In this document: positions 1 to 9,207 of the stretch, piece by piece
How the letters are laid out: each line of letters begins with the position of its first letter
Position numbering within the stretch: the stretch's first letter is position 1
Assembly: GCF_040370365.1 (NCBI RefSeq)
Contig: NZ_BAABWQ010000002.1
Coordinates: 1-64,000 of the forward strand
Origin: Shimia sp040370365
GTDB lineage: Bacteria > Pseudomonadota > Alphaproteobacteria > Rhodobacterales > Rhodobacteraceae
Reading direction: 5' to 3'
Length of the DNA stretch: 64,000 nucleotides
Made by a program: the position numbers and the translations under genes
Notes under the pieces: generated by a model
Told to the model about the DNA's origin: nothing
Databases searched by the model: none
The model's input: the letters and a program-made list of their open reading frames with translations, nothing else

Positions 1-363
1 CCTTAACAACACAGACGCCAACCAGAAAATCCAAAACAAACACAATCACTCACAACACATCACTCAATCAGCACTTATCCACAGACCTACACACAGACTC
101 GCAACAGACTCACCAAAAGACTCACAACGCAACACACCGTTAACACCCAAATCAAACGTCAGTATCACAGCGGTATCCCAACGGTTTCACAACTGTCCAA
201 AAACCACAAAACGCAAAACAATAACGAAACGCACCCAAAAACAACGCAAAACGCAACACCCCCAAAACCGCCCCCGGTGAACAACCTTTAACAAGCAAAG
301 CCTCAACCAATCCGCGGCAAGCCTGTCACAAAGGCGCCACCTCCCGCGCTTAGCCTTGGACCT
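1..363. other. Gene-free, strand-skewed flank with one DnaA box
   Basis: No coding region is supported here. The top strand is strikingly rich in A and C and poor in G for about 300 bases. A perfect consensus DnaA box (TTATCCACA) lies at 75-83. The only open frame, on the minus strand across 187-660, mostly overlaps the sulfotransferase gene and has a low-complexity composition, so I do not call it. One box is not enough to claim a replication origin. Confidence 0.4.
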
Positions 364-1149
364 ATGATGGACACATCCAGCCCAAACACCACGGCTTACA
401 TTCTGTGCACCACACCGCGCAGTGGCAGCACGCTGCTCTACAGAATGCTGCACGCAACAGGCGTGGCCGGCAAACCGAAGTCGTGGTTTCACCGCCCCTC
501 TTTGGAGGACTGGGCGACACGGATGCAGATCCCCCACAATGGAATGCCTGAAACGCAGTGGCTGAAAGAGATTGTTGACGCCGCGGTTCTCAAGGGGCGC
601 GCAGACACCGATGTATTTGGGCTGCGCCTTCAAGGGCACGCCTTGGACTTCTTCTTTCAAAAACTGGCGCTGTTGTTTCCAGAAAGCCCCACAGACCTAG
701 ACCGCATCACATGCGCCTTTGGCCCGACCAAATTCATTTACCTCACACGCACCGACAAAGTGGCGCAGGCCGTATCCCTGGTGAAAGCGGAACAATCTGG
801 ACTGTGGCACAAAAACGAGGACGGCTCTGACCTTGAGCGCTCACCGGGTCAGGAGCCTGAGACAAACAAAGATGGATATGATGCAAAGGCGCTATCTGAC
901 GCCGTAAAAAAGCTGCAAAGCTACGACGACGCATGGAGGTCATGGTTTGCACTGGCCAGCGTGCAGCCCCTTACCCTTACATATGAAACTGTGGCACGGG
1001 CACCGCAGAGAGCCCTAAAGCAAGTGCTTGGCCACATCGGCCTGCCACCGGAAGCGGCACGGAATGTCACAGCTGACACAATGAAACTTTCCGACAAAGA
1101 GAGTGAGGCTTGGATCGCGCGATATCGGAAAGAGATGGGCGCAGCATAG
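364..1149 (+). CDS. Stf0-family sulfotransferase
   Basis: The 261-residue protein opens with a beta-strand and a PAPS 5'-phosphosulfate loop, TTPRSGST at residues 16-23, the hallmark of Stf0-type (trehalose 2-sulfotransferase-like) enzymes. A second conserved block, YLTRTDKVAQAVS at about 126-138, fits the 3'-phosphate-binding region with Arg129 and Ser138. Length matches the family. Known members transfer sulfate from PAPS to hydroxyls of sugars or other small molecules in the cytosol. The substrate here cannot be read from sequence, and there is no glycan or trehalose cluster nearby. Two tandem ATG codons begin the gene; the first is used. The next gene on this strand is an acetyltransferase 155 bases downstream, so co-transcription is possible. 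Confidence 0.8.
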   Translation: MMDTSSPNTTAYILCTTPRSGSTLLYRMLHATGVAGKPKSWFHRPSLEDWATRMQIPHNGMPETQWLKEIVDAAVLKGRADTDVFGLRLQGHALDFFFQKLALLFPESPTDLDRITCAFGPTKFIYLTRTDKVAQAVSLVKAEQSGLWHKNEDGSDLERSPGQEPETNKDGYDAKALSDAVKKLQSYDDAWRSWFALASVQPLTLTYETVARAPQRALKQVLGHIGLPPEAARNVTADTMKLSDKESEAWIARYRKEMGAA

Positions 1150-1304
1150 ACGGACAGATGGGCGCAAGAAGACCCCTCCCGATTCATTGCCCCGCCCCAG
1201 ACAAACAAAGCAAGACACTGCCGTGCGTAAAAGCACCCTTACCTGTTGCGCGTTGCTGTGCCATTTTCGAGAGGCGTGCACTGCGAAATAGGATCGGACC
1301 GTTT

Positions 1305-1817
1305 ATGACACTGAAACTTGAGTTTGTCTCCGCCCTCCCCGACCACGGTGCTTTTGAAACACTGATGTGCGACTACTATCAAATCATGTGTGACAAGCTG
1401 GTTGCAGTTGGCGGCCCTGCTCTGTCGCCATCCGAGCTGGCTGCAGATACGCTGGCCCATATAGATGACCTATTGCCCCCCACAGGCCGCACAGTTTTAG
1501 CGACGGACGCAGCTGGCACTCTGGTGGGCTGTGGCGTGATACGCAAAGTTCGCAATGACGCGGCCGAACTAAAACGCATGTATGTGCGGCCGGAGGCTCA
1601 GCGTTTGGGGCTGGGCCGCAAGTTGTTTGAGATGCGCATCACGGAAGCGCGCAACATGGGATGTCGCACCGTTTACGCCGACACCATCAAAGGCAACCGC
1701 CCGATGCTGGACATGTATGAGCACTTTGGCTTTCGCTATATTCCGCGCTATCCAGAAAACGCAAACCCTGCTGAGCTTGATCCCTATTTGGTCTATCTTG
1801 AACATGAGTTGCCCTAG
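1305..1817 (+). CDS. GNAT family N-acetyltransferase
   Basis: A 170-residue single-domain GNAT protein that would transfer an acetyl group from acetyl-CoA to an amine. The acetyl-CoA pyrophosphate loop is seen at residues 95-105 (RPEAQRLGLGR, the R/Q-x-x-G-x-G/A motif), preceded by the expected strand LKRMYV and followed by the long helix. The C-terminal segment GNRPMLDMYEHFGF is the usual motif B region. The frame is open further upstream to a TTG at 1110, but that extension is low-complexity and overlaps the end of the sulfotransferase gene, so the ATG at 1305 is preferred. The substrate is unknown. It is convergent with the phosphatase gene across a shared terminator. Confidence 0.82.
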   Translation: MTLKLEFVSALPDHGAFETLMCDYYQIMCDKLVAVGGPALSPSELAADTLAHIDDLLPPTGRTVLATDAAGTLVGCGVIRKVRNDAAELKRMYVRPEAQRLGLGRKLFEMRITEARNMGCRTVYADTIKGNRPMLDMYEHFGFRYIPRYPENANPAELDPYLVYLEHELP

Positions 1818-1840
1818 CTGCAGGGTGCCGTCCCAAACAA

Positions 1841-1868
1841 AAGGGCGCGTGCAGATGCAAGCGCCCTT
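1841..1868. terminator. Bidirectional hairpin terminator between convergent genes
   Basis: AAGGGCGC at 1841-1848 pairs perfectly with GCGCCCTT at 1861-1868 around a 12-base loop. A-rich sequence lies on one side and T-rich on the other, so it can end both the acetyltransferase and the phosphatase transcripts. Confidence 0.65.
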
Positions 1869-1891
1869 CTCTTCCGAAATGACAGCCACGC

Positions 1892-3445
1892 TTAGATGGC
1901 GATACCGACAGGATCGAGCGTGACGCTGTAGAGTTCCGTGTCAGCGCGGTCCATCAAACGCACGGTCATCTGTTGTGTTGCGCCGTCGATGTCGACCAGA
2001 CCGAAGAACTGCAGGCCCATCGATGGCGGCAAGTTGGACTGGCCTTCTGGTGGCGCTTTCACAAATTTGACCTCTGGTCCAAAGGTGTTGTCCATCGCGT
2101 TGGGGCCAAAAGTACCGGCGTGCAGCGGGCCTGACACAAACTCCCAGAAGGGGGTAAAGTCGCTGAACTGTGCCTCATTTGGGTTGTAGTAGTGCGCGGC
2201 AGTGTAATGCACATCAGCCGTGAACCAGACAGTGTTGTCGATGCCTGCATTTTTGATGAAGCGCAGCAGGTCAGCCAGCTCAACTTCGCGACCTTTGGCC
2301 GGTCCATTGGTGCCATCTGCGATGCCCTCAGAGCCAGCTTGGTCGCGGAAATTGTCCCAGACGATCAAGCCAATGGGCTGATCAGAGGCGATGACTTTCC
2401 AAGTGGCTTTGGATTTGGTCAGCTCTTCTTTCAGCCAAGCAATTTGCTCAGCGCCAAACACACGCTGATCATCGGTCAGAGTTTCGGTCATCTCTGCATT
2501 GTTTGGGCCACGATAAGAGCGCAGGTCGATGAAGAACACATCAAGCATCGGGCCATAGCTGATTTTGCGATACACGCGGGCGGGCTCTTCAGCAGAGCGG
2601 CGCAGAGGTGTCATCTCGTGGAATGCTTGCGTGGCGCGGGCTTGCAGCAGGTGCACGGATTTCACGGTGTAGCGATCATCGCCCATCAGGTCTTTGGAAT
2701 CCGACCAGTTGTTTACAACCTCGTGGTCGTCCCACTGCATGAAGGTTGGTACAGCCGCATTCATCGCCTGCACGTGGCGGTCCATCATGTTGTATTTCCA
2801 CTGATCGCGGTATTCTTGCAGCGTCTCAGCCACTTTGCGTTTGCTGTCAATCAGCGTGGTGTTTTTCCACATGGTGCCGTCTGGCTGTTCCTTTTCATCC
2901 TCCATTGGGCCGTCGGCATAGATGGTGTCACCAGAGTGCAGGAAGAAGTCAGGCTCGTGCTTGGCCATCGTGCTGTAAGTCATCATGCCATCGTCATCGA
3001 TGCCCCAACCTTGGCCAGCGGTGTCGCCAGACCACGCAAAGCGCACATCGCGGCGCGCTGTTGGGGCTGTGCGAAAGTGACCGATCAAGGGTTCGGACAC
3101 CGCATTCACATCAGACAGATCAGCCGCCGTGAAGCGGTAAAAGATGTCTTGATCAGACGGCAGGCCGGACACCAGACGTTTGATCGCCATATCTGAGGTT
3201 GGGATGGCGTCCATGTTTGAGAGCACGCGCGCGTCGGTGAAGCTCTCGGTGGTGGCAACCTCCATGGACACGCGCGCCGGACGGTCGGTGCGGGTCCAGA
3301 TCATACCGGATGTGGCATCCACATCGCCGGACTGCACTCCGTGCGTAAACACGGGGCGGGACGACGCGCGGCTGATGGCGGGCATTGCAAGAAAAGCAGC
3401 GCCGGAGGCCAAAACGGCACGGCGTGATGGGCGGATAAGTGGCAT
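1892..3445 (-). CDS. phoD: PhoD-like alkaline phosphatase/phosphodiesterase, Tat-exported
   Basis: The 517-residue protein begins with a twin-arginine-type leader (SRRAVLASGAAFLA, cut near AISRA-SS), so it should be exported folded to the periplasm. PhoD enzymes hydrolyse phosphomonoesters and diesters using Fe3+ and Ca2+. Typical metal-site blocks are visible in order: FAWSGD, FLHSGDTIYADGP, QWDDHEVVNNW, ASDQPIG and WFTADVHYTAAHYY. The N-terminal PhoD_N beta domain (FTHGVQSGDV...MIWTRT) is also present and the length is usual. The start ATG has AGGGAG about seven bases upstream. No Pho-box was searched for in detail. A phosphate-starvation role is inferred from the family. Confidence 0.9.
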   Translation of the reverse strand: MPLIRPSRRAVLASGAAFLAMPAISRASSRPVFTHGVQSGDVDATSGMIWTRTDRPARVSMEVATTESFTDARVLSNMDAIPTSDMAIKRLVSGLPSDQDIFYRFTAADLSDVNAVSEPLIGHFRTAPTARRDVRFAWSGDTAGQGWGIDDDGMMTYSTMAKHEPDFFLHSGDTIYADGPMEDEKEQPDGTMWKNTTLIDSKRKVAETLQEYRDQWKYNMMDRHVQAMNAAVPTFMQWDDHEVVNNWSDSKDLMGDDRYTVKSVHLLQARATQAFHEMTPLRRSAEEPARVYRKISYGPMLDVFFIDLRSYRGPNNAEMTETLTDDQRVFGAEQIAWLKEELTKSKATWKVIASDQPIGLIVWDNFRDQAGSEGIADGTNGPAKGREVELADLLRFIKNAGIDNTVWFTADVHYTAAHYYNPNEAQFSDFTPFWEFVSGPLHAGTFGPNAMDNTFGPEVKFVKAPPEGQSNLPPSMGLQFFGLVDIDGATQQMTVRLMDRADTELYSVTLDPVGIAI

Positions 3446-3576
3446 TGGGTCGGCTCCCTATCTGTTGGTTTTCATACCAAAAGGGAACGATGATTCTGAA
3501 ACAGAGGTTGGATGAAACTGTGAAGAGGTGGTGAAGGTTGTGTGACCGGAAGGCGCTGGCCGATCACACGAAGTTG

Positions 3577-6500
3577 TCAGCTGTCATCTTTGCTTTGTTG
3601 CGGCGCCCCAACGTACCCGGATACGGCTTGCAGGATGCGGAAAGCGGTTGACGCATCGTTTTCCACCACCGCCATAAACTCACTCTCCCCCAGACGCAGC
3701 ATGTCGAGGTCGGTTTTCGCCTGCATATCAAGAGCGCGCTTTTCCTTTTTGATCAGGGCAAGTTCGCCAACGATCGTGCCAGGCCCCGCCGTGGCCACCA
3801 CCTGAGTGCCCCCGTCTGGTGTTTTGAAGCCCAAATTCGCCTCACCCTCAAGGATCAGGTAGGCACCATCTGCTGGATCATCCCCAAGGTGGAACACAAA
3901 GTCCCCGGCCTTTTCCTGATGCCATTGCGCGCCAAACGCCAACAGACGCATCTGACGGCGAGACAGGCCGGCAAACATGTCAGCTGTCGCCAACGCGCGC
4001 ATTTTGCGCCGCAGGTCTGCACTTGCGGCGTTGTCAGTGTCTTCCACCGCAGCGGCGTCGCTGTCTTTAAAGCGGCCGTGCTCAAGCTCCAGCACCAGAT
4101 CAAAGCTGTCAGGATCCTCAAACTCTTCTTCCAAGAAGATGAAGGTGGTATTGGGCAGCAACTCGCGCAGATTGGCAATGGTGTCAGCCGCCTGACCTTC
4201 CTCATAGTTGGCAAGACAGCGGTTCAAGATCATCACGTCCGGTTTCTTGATGGCAGCGCGGCTGATCGCGAGCGGTTCTGCAAAGGCGGAGGGCAGCCCT
4301 GCACCGCCAATGCCCGTGGGCACCGCAAACAGCAGTTCAGCCACCTCTTGTTTCATACCGGCCTCGCGCAGCTGGCCTGCGACGATGTCTCGAATTTGCT
4401 CTGCACGCGGCCCGGCAGAGGCGGAGAGTTTGCCAAAGATTGCGTTCTCAAGCACCGTCATTCCGGGAATAAATCGGTCCTCGCGGAAAGTGGCGAAATA
4501 GACAGCGGTCCATTCGGCGAGTTTCTCGGCTTCGTTGTGACGCAGCTCCAATATGCTTTGTTTGAGCTCATCACTGAAGCCGGCACCGATGCGTTCAGCA
4601 GACACTTGGAACGGCAGCGACAACATCTGCACCAGATCATCGCGCTCCATATTTGCGAGCCCAACATCGCGACTTTTGCCGAACAGCTCGACATTGCGGG
4701 TAAAGTCATCTGCCGAAAAGCCCAGCTGTTGGAACAATGGATGATCAGTGCCATCCACACCAAAGGTCTGGTTGAGCATCTCAATGACTTCGCGGCTCAT
4801 GCGCAGAATTCGATCCTCAATACCGAGGTCTTGCAACAAGACGAGGAACTCTCCGATGCGGTCTTCTCTGCCTTCTGTGATCGGTTGGCGCGGTGTCGCA
4901 AAAAACAGGTTGGCCGCCACTGGCAGCGCCGGGTTGTAAAGATCAGGGTCAAACCTGTGATAGGCCTTGCCAAGGCCCGCAGTATCCAGCGCCGCCTTGA
5001 TTTGGGGACGCAGGTCCACAAGCGTTTGGGCCAAGTCCTCGTGGTCCACTTCGAAGAAGGGTTGATCCAATCCTTTGCGGAACAGCGCATTGCCTGCGCC
5101 AGTGGCATCCATAAGCTGCACCCACCAAGCGTGCACATCATCCTCATTGCCCATATCGGCCAGCGCCGGGTCCACCCACTCGGAATACAACCGATCAGAG
5201 CTGTTGCCGGTGCGCGCACTTTCATAAGCGCGTTTCTTCTCCTCAGCCTCTCCCATGGGATCAGGTAGATCTGCCAGTGGTTGACGCTTCAGAGGCATCA
5301 ACACGTTGTCGCCAAATGTACCTTGGAACACGTATGGGGAAGGATCTGCGTAGCCAACACGCGTGGCGATCACCCGTTGGTGCAGCTCGCTCAGTTTTCG
5401 CCCGCCAATCGACAGCGTCCCCCCCACAGGCGAAATTTCACGTGTAAAGAGCTCCGCCACAGCACGCCGCTCTTCGGCGTCTTGGGAGCGGATGCCCAAA
5501 ACGGTGCCTTGTGCAATGGTGGCGGAGATGTTTTCCAACACGGAATCGCCATCATGGTCACGCACAAAAACTTCCCCAAGGACGATTTCCCCAGTCAAAC
5601 GCGGGATGTCTTCGGGTTCGTCTTCAATCAGCTCCTCGTCCACCATGCCCGACGGATCGAAACGATCTCCGATCAGATGCCAGCGCAACGAGAGGTCAGC
5701 GACCCGGTTGTAGTAATTCAACAGCTCTTTCCAAGGAGATGACAGATCCTTATACGCTCCCAGCGCTGCCACCAAAGCCCCGGTGGTGACCTGCCCGCCA
5801 ATGACCAGAAGACCACCAACGAGATAGAAAAAGAACGGTGTGAGCTGCGTGATGAAGTTGTTCAGAAACTTCATAAAGAACTTTTTCTTGTAGATTTCGA
5901 GACGGATCAGAAAGAGCGTGCCCAGACGTCGCGTGATCTGAGACGAGCGGAACCGCCAGCCGCCATTGCCGCGCAGCTCAGGTGTGCCAGTGGCCGTTTC
6001 ACCAATTTCGGCGGCAAGTTGACGGACTTCAACAATACGATCTTTGTTCAACAAATTGATCTGTCGCTGAAGTTTCGGAATCAACCACGCCTGCAAAGGA
6101 ATAAGCGCGACTGCGGCGAGGCCAAACCACACGCTCTGCAGGAACAAAAAGCCAAGGATGGTCAACATCTGCCCCGCTTGCATAACAGGCAAACTGATCG
6201 CGTCCCCCATCATCCCGCCCAAAGGCTCTGACTCCGCGGTGATCATCGACACCATTTCGCCTTGAGATGTACGGCGTAAATACGGCTGAGGGAACCGGGT
6301 GATGCGCGAGATCAACGTGAAACGGTACCGGCGCAACATACGCTCAGACAGCACACCTTTCAGCGTGTTGATACGCATTTTCATCAGGCCGTGCACAAGA
6401 ACGGACAGTAAAAACAAGAAGCTCAACATGATCAGGAAGTTTGACTGTGTCATTTCCCAATTGAGAACATCGATGAAGTCCTGATCAGCGTCGATGGCAT

Positions 6501-6669
6501 CGTTGATGATGCGCTTGGGCAGCTCCAATGTCAGAAATTGCAGCGGAAAAAGGCATACAGTCAGGGCCAGCAGCACCAGCTGATCCCGTTTGGAATACTT
6601 CCAGATAAAGGAAAAAAGCGAGCGTTCTATGGTCCGGACTCCTGAACGTCTGCGGCAAACGCCGCCCAA
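3577..6669 (-). CDS. ABC exporter-like protein with degenerate ATPase and C-terminal cyclic-nucleotide-binding domain
   Basis: 1030 residues. Residues ~20-335 look like an ABC exporter membrane domain with about six hydrophobic helices and coupling-type segments. Residues ~358-460 and ~730-865 resemble the two halves of an ABC ATPase domain, split by a roughly 270-residue hydrophilic insert. All catalytic motifs are lost: the Walker A position reads LGIRSQDAEERR (~391-402), the signature region reads GLPSAFAEPL (~791-800), the Walker B position reads VMILNRCL with no acidic pair, and the switch His is absent (FIFLEEEF). Residues ~893-1015 form a CAP_ED domain whose phosphate cassette keeps Glu (GELAL) and Arg978. 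This suggests a membrane protein gated by or sensing cAMP/cGMP rather than an ATP-driven pump. The start is TTG at 6669; the true start could lie a few codons later. It is divergent from the DUF3307 gene. Confidence 0.8.
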   Translation of the reverse strand: MGGVCRRRSGVRTIERSLFSFIWKYSKRDQLVLLALTVCLFPLQFLTLELPKRIINDAIDADQDFIDVLNWEMTQSNFLIMLSFLFLLSVLVHGLMKMRINTLKGVLSERMLRRYRFTLISRITRFPQPYLRRTSQGEMVSMITAESEPLGGMMGDAISLPVMQAGQMLTILGFLFLQSVWFGLAAVALIPLQAWLIPKLQRQINLLNKDRIVEVRQLAAEIGETATGTPELRGNGGWRFRSSQITRRLGTLFLIRLEIYKKKFFMKFLNNFITQLTPFFFYLVGGLLVIGGQVTTGALVAALGAYKDLSSPWKELLNYYNRVADLSLRWHLIGDRFDPSGMVDEELIEDEPEDIPRLTGEIVLGEVFVRDHDGDSVLENISATIAQGTVLGIRSQDAEERRAVAELFTREISPVGGTLSIGGRKLSELHQRVIATRVGYADPSPYVFQGTFGDNVLMPLKRQPLADLPDPMGEAEEKKRAYESARTGNSSDRLYSEWVDPALADMGNEDDVHAWWVQLMDATGAGNALFRKGLDQPFFEVDHEDLAQTLVDLRPQIKAALDTAGLGKAYHRFDPDLYNPALPVAANLFFATPRQPITEGREDRIGEFLVLLQDLGIEDRILRMSREVIEMLNQTFGVDGTDHPLFQQLGFSADDFTRNVELFGKSRDVGLANMERDDLVQMLSLPFQVSAERIGAGFSDELKQSILELRHNEAEKLAEWTAVYFATFREDRFIPGMTVLENAIFGKLSASAGPRAEQIRDIVAGQLREAGMKQEVAELLFAVPTGIGGAGLPSAFAEPLAISRAAIKKPDVMILNRCLANYEEGQAADTIANLRELLPNTTFIFLEEEFEDPDSFDLVLELEHGRFKDSDAAAVEDTDNAASADLRRKMRALATADMFAGLSRRQMRLLAFGAQWHQEKAGDFVFHLGDDPADGAYLILEGEANLGFKTPDGGTQVVATAGPGTIVGELALIKKEKRALDMQAKTDLDMLRLGESEFMAVVENDASTAFRILQAVSGYVGAPQQSKDDS

Positions 6670-6798
6670 TCTTTCAGCGGATGCTACCCTTGCGAGCCCA
6701 CCCTGTTCAAACGGTTTCTTAAAGTAAGTCCACTATTGTGAAAACAGAGGTTTGCGAAGGACAGCATTCGCCGCTAGTCTCAGAAAGTCGAATACATC

Positions 6799-7218
6799 AT
6801 GGGGCTTAGGTCGATGGACCAAATAACGACCATTCTTTTGCTGGTCGCAGCGTTTCAGATCAAACATCTGGTGGCGGACTTCTTTTTGCAGAACGCCAAG
6901 ATGATTGTGGGGCGTGAGCGCTACTGGCACATGGGACGAGCGCAACATGCCGGAATTCACGCGGTGTTTTCTTTGATTCTGTTGGCTGTTTTCGGCGCAA
7001 GCCCAATGATGATCTTCTGGATGGTATTGGCCGAATTTGTGGTGCATTTCCACATCGATTGGGGCAAGGCGCGCTACTCCGTTGATCGCAACCTGACCCC
7101 GGATCAGCCATTGTATTGGTATGCGATGGGCACCGATCAAGCGCTGCATCAGCTGACGTATTTGGTGATGATCTGGGCGTATTACGCCTGCACGTTGGTG
7201 CCAAATAGCGCGGGCTAA
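6799..7218 (+). CDS. DUF3307-family membrane protein
   Basis: The protein has 139 residues and three to four hydrophobic helices. It carries the features I associate with DUF3307: an N-terminal helix running into KHLVADFFLQN, followed by a hydrophobic helix, then HFHIDWGKARYS and a C-terminal DQALHQLTYL helix. The clustered His and Asp residues next to membrane segments are typical of the family, whose function is not established. A second ATG lies five codons in (MDQITT), so the true start could be 6814. It overlaps its convergent neighbour by four bases (CTAA), the two stop codons being interleaved. Confidence 0.7.
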   Translation: MGLRSMDQITTILLLVAAFQIKHLVADFFLQNAKMIVGRERYWHMGRAQHAGIHAVFSLILLAVFGASPMMIFWMVLAEFVVHFHIDWGKARYSVDRNLTPDQPLYWYAMGTDQALHQLTYLVMIWAYYACTLVPNSAG

Positions 7219-8000
7219 CGCGGGCGTCCTGAAGAAATATCAACAATAGCGCGAATGTCGTTTGTCGCGCTGAGAACAAACACGCGCGTTTTGCCCACAA
7301 ATGCGCCGACCATCACTTTGACGTCTTCCTCGACAAATGCCGCCGACACAAAGCGTGCCCGAATATCTGTGATATTGTGGGCACCGTGGACAAGGAAACA
7401 GGCCGTTTCTGCAAGCCCACACAACAACATCCCCGGCACCACTGCACGTTCAAAACCGGCAGCGATCGCAACGCGATTGTCCGCGTGAATCGGGTTCATG
7501 TCATTTGAAAGCGCCCTATACCGGCGCACGTGATCCATAGAAATCGAGCCGGTTATGGGTAGCCCCTCGTCAGCAAGCATTCGAGCCTTGAACTTTGGTG
7601 CCCGCAATGCGCGGACTTGCTCCGGGGACTGAAAGCGCACCCGCGTCTCAATCTGAGCGTCTGAGTCCGTTACTGCGAAGCGATAGCGCGCGGAGACGTT
7701 CGAGATCTCTGAATCCAGAGCAAGGGGAACGTCTTTTGTCAGTTGCGACAAATCACACCCCGAAAACCGCTGTGCCTCATGTACTGCCGCAGTGCCTATT
7801 GGGGCTTCGATATCTATGAGCGCCGCAGAGACGTTTGGATCGCCCAAAAGCAGTGCCGCAGCCGACGCCGGCGGTGGCAAGGGTGCGGACACCTCTAAGA
7901 TGTCCGCCAACAGATCGGATAATGAGCGCAATTGTGCGGCTGAGATCTGCGAGGCAAGTCGCAGCGATGTGCCCACGACGCTTTGGCCTTGGTCATCCAT
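7215..8000 (-). CDS. MaoC-like double-hotdog dehydratase
   Basis: A 261-residue protein. The C-terminal half has the hydratase-2 signature of MaoC enzymes (SNDMNPIHADNRVA, then GFERAVVPGML), supplying the Asp/His pair that adds or removes water across an acyl thioester double bond. The N-terminal half lacks this motif and probably forms a second, structural hotdog, as in other double-hotdog MaoC proteins. ATG at 8000 overlaps the stop of the ketosynthase gene by eight bases, which decides the start over an upstream TTG at 8018. As the third gene after an ACP and a ketosynthase, it most likely dehydrates 3-hydroxyacyl-ACP made by its neighbours. Confidence 0.72.
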   Translation of the reverse strand: MDDQGQSVVGTSLRLASQISAAQLRSLSDLLADILEVSAPLPPPASAAALLLGDPNVSAALIDIEAPIGTAAVHEAQRFSGCDLSQLTKDVPLALDSEISNVSARYRFAVTDSDAQIETRVRFQSPEQVRALRAPKFKARMLADEGLPITGSISMDHVRRYRALSNDMNPIHADNRVAIAAGFERAVVPGMLLCGLAETACFLVHGAHNITDIRARFVSAAFVEEDVKVMVGAFVGKTRVFVLSATNDIRAIVDISSGRPR

Positions 8001-9207
8001 CGCTATAGCGTTGCGCAATCAGAGTGGCGTTGATGCCGCCAAAGGCCAGCGAATTGGACATCACGGCATTGATCGCCATCGGCTTGGCATCGTTGGGCAC
8101 AGGCAGAAGATCGATTTTGGGATCTGTCTCGGTGAAATTGACAGTGGGCGGTGCGGATTGCCGACGCAATGCGCCAATGGCGACAATCAGCTCCAACGCC
8201 CCAGCGGCGCCGAGCGCATGGCCGTGTATCGGCTTTGTAGAGGAAATCTCCACCCCCTCCAAGGTCTCGCCAAAAACCTCTCGTAGAGCGGTCGCCTCGT
8301 TGACGTCATTGGCCACAGTTCCGGTGCCATGCGCGTTGACGTAATCGATATCTGAAGCCTCAAGGCCAGCTTGCCGCAGCGCCACGCGCATACAGGCGGC
8401 CGCACGCTCCGGATCTGGACGCAAAAGGTCACCGGCGTCGGAGTTTGTACCAAATCCGCTGAGTTCGCACAGGATGTTGGCGCCGCGCTCAAGGGCGCTT
8501 TCCAGGCTCTCCAGCACAAGGATGCCAGCGCCTTCGCCCAAAATCATACCGTTGCGGTCTTTGCTGAAAGGCCGGTTGACCTCTGCGGTCATGACGCGGA
8601 GCAGCTCCCATACGCGAAACACACCGCTTTCAAGGCAGCCCTCGGAGCCACCTGCAATACAGCGGTCAACTTGGCCGGTCGCAATCATCTGAAACCCCAT
8701 GCCAATCGACTGGCTGCCGGAGGAACAGGCAGTGGCCAAACACAATGCGGGGCCTGTGGCGCCGAACTCCATCGACACCCAACTGGCGGCGGCGTTGTTC
8801 ATGATCTTGGGCACTGCCATTGGATCGAGCCGCATCGAGCCTTCACGACCAAACTTCATATAGTTGCGGTTCAGCGTTTGCCCGCCGCCAAAGCCCGAAC
8901 CAATGGACACGCCACACATATCGCCGAAATGCGCCGCGGTGAGCCCGGCCTGCGCCACGGCTTCGCGGGCGGCGGTGAGGGCGTATTCAGCCACTGGTTC
9001 ACGCATGCGGTGTGGCTTCTCGCCAATGATGTGCGCCAAATCAGCCTCTGACAAGCGGGCGGCGGTTTTCACCCTTTGGGCGTCCAAATCATCAAACGCG
9101 ATGGGCTTGACGCCCGAAGTTCCGGTCTGCGTGGCGTCGATCAGAGTCTCGGCGCCGATCCCACAAGCAGAGACAGCACCGAGGCCGGTGACGACGACGC
9201 GCCTCAC
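7993..9207 (-). CDS. Beta-ketoacyl-ACP synthase (FabF/KAS II-like)
   Basis: A 404-residue thiolase-fold condensing enzyme. The catalytic Cys-His-His triad is intact: Cys in ATACSSGS, His in NAHGTGT and His in KPIHGHALGAAG. The family start MRRVVVTGLG and the gatekeeper region SNSLAFGGINA are also present. It would condense an acyl group with malonyl-ACP. The GTG start at 9207 overlaps the ACP stop by four bases (GTGA), so the two are translationally coupled. Because the enzyme is encoded with its own ACP and a MaoC dehydratase rather than with fabG/fabD/acpP, it is more likely part of a dedicated lipid or polyketide pathway than housekeeping fatty acid synthesis; that is inference. Confidence 0.88.
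   Translation of the reverse strand: MRRVVVTGLGAVSACGIGAETLIDATQTGTSGVKPIAFDDLDAQRVKTAARLSEADLAHIIGEKPHRMREPVAEYALTAAREAVAQAGLTAAHFGDMCGVSIGSGFGGGQTLNRNYMKFGREGSMRLDPMAVPKIMNNAAASWVSMEFGATGPALCLATACSSGSQSIGMGFQMIATGQVDRCIAGGSEGCLESGVFRVWELLRVMTAEVNRPFSKDRNGMILGEGAGILVLESLESALERGANILCELSGFGTNSDAGDLLRPDPERAAACMRVALRQAGLEASDIDYVNAHGTGTVANDVNEATALREVFGETLEGVEISSTKPIHGHALGAAGALELIVAIGALRRQSAPPTVNFTETDPKIDLLPVPNDAKPMAINAVMSNSLAFGGINATLIAQRYSDG

Noticed and set aside
1..363. Chromosomal origin at the left edge
   Set aside because: Only one perfect DnaA box and no dnaA, hemE, parAB or gidA nearby; skew alone is not sufficient.
3889..5268. A 459-codon plus-strand frame inside the ABC-like gene
   Set aside because: Because the ABC-like protein is degenerate I considered whether the opposite frame was the real gene, but the minus frame has a full membrane domain and CAP_ED domain, whereas the plus frame has neither domain nor ribosome site.
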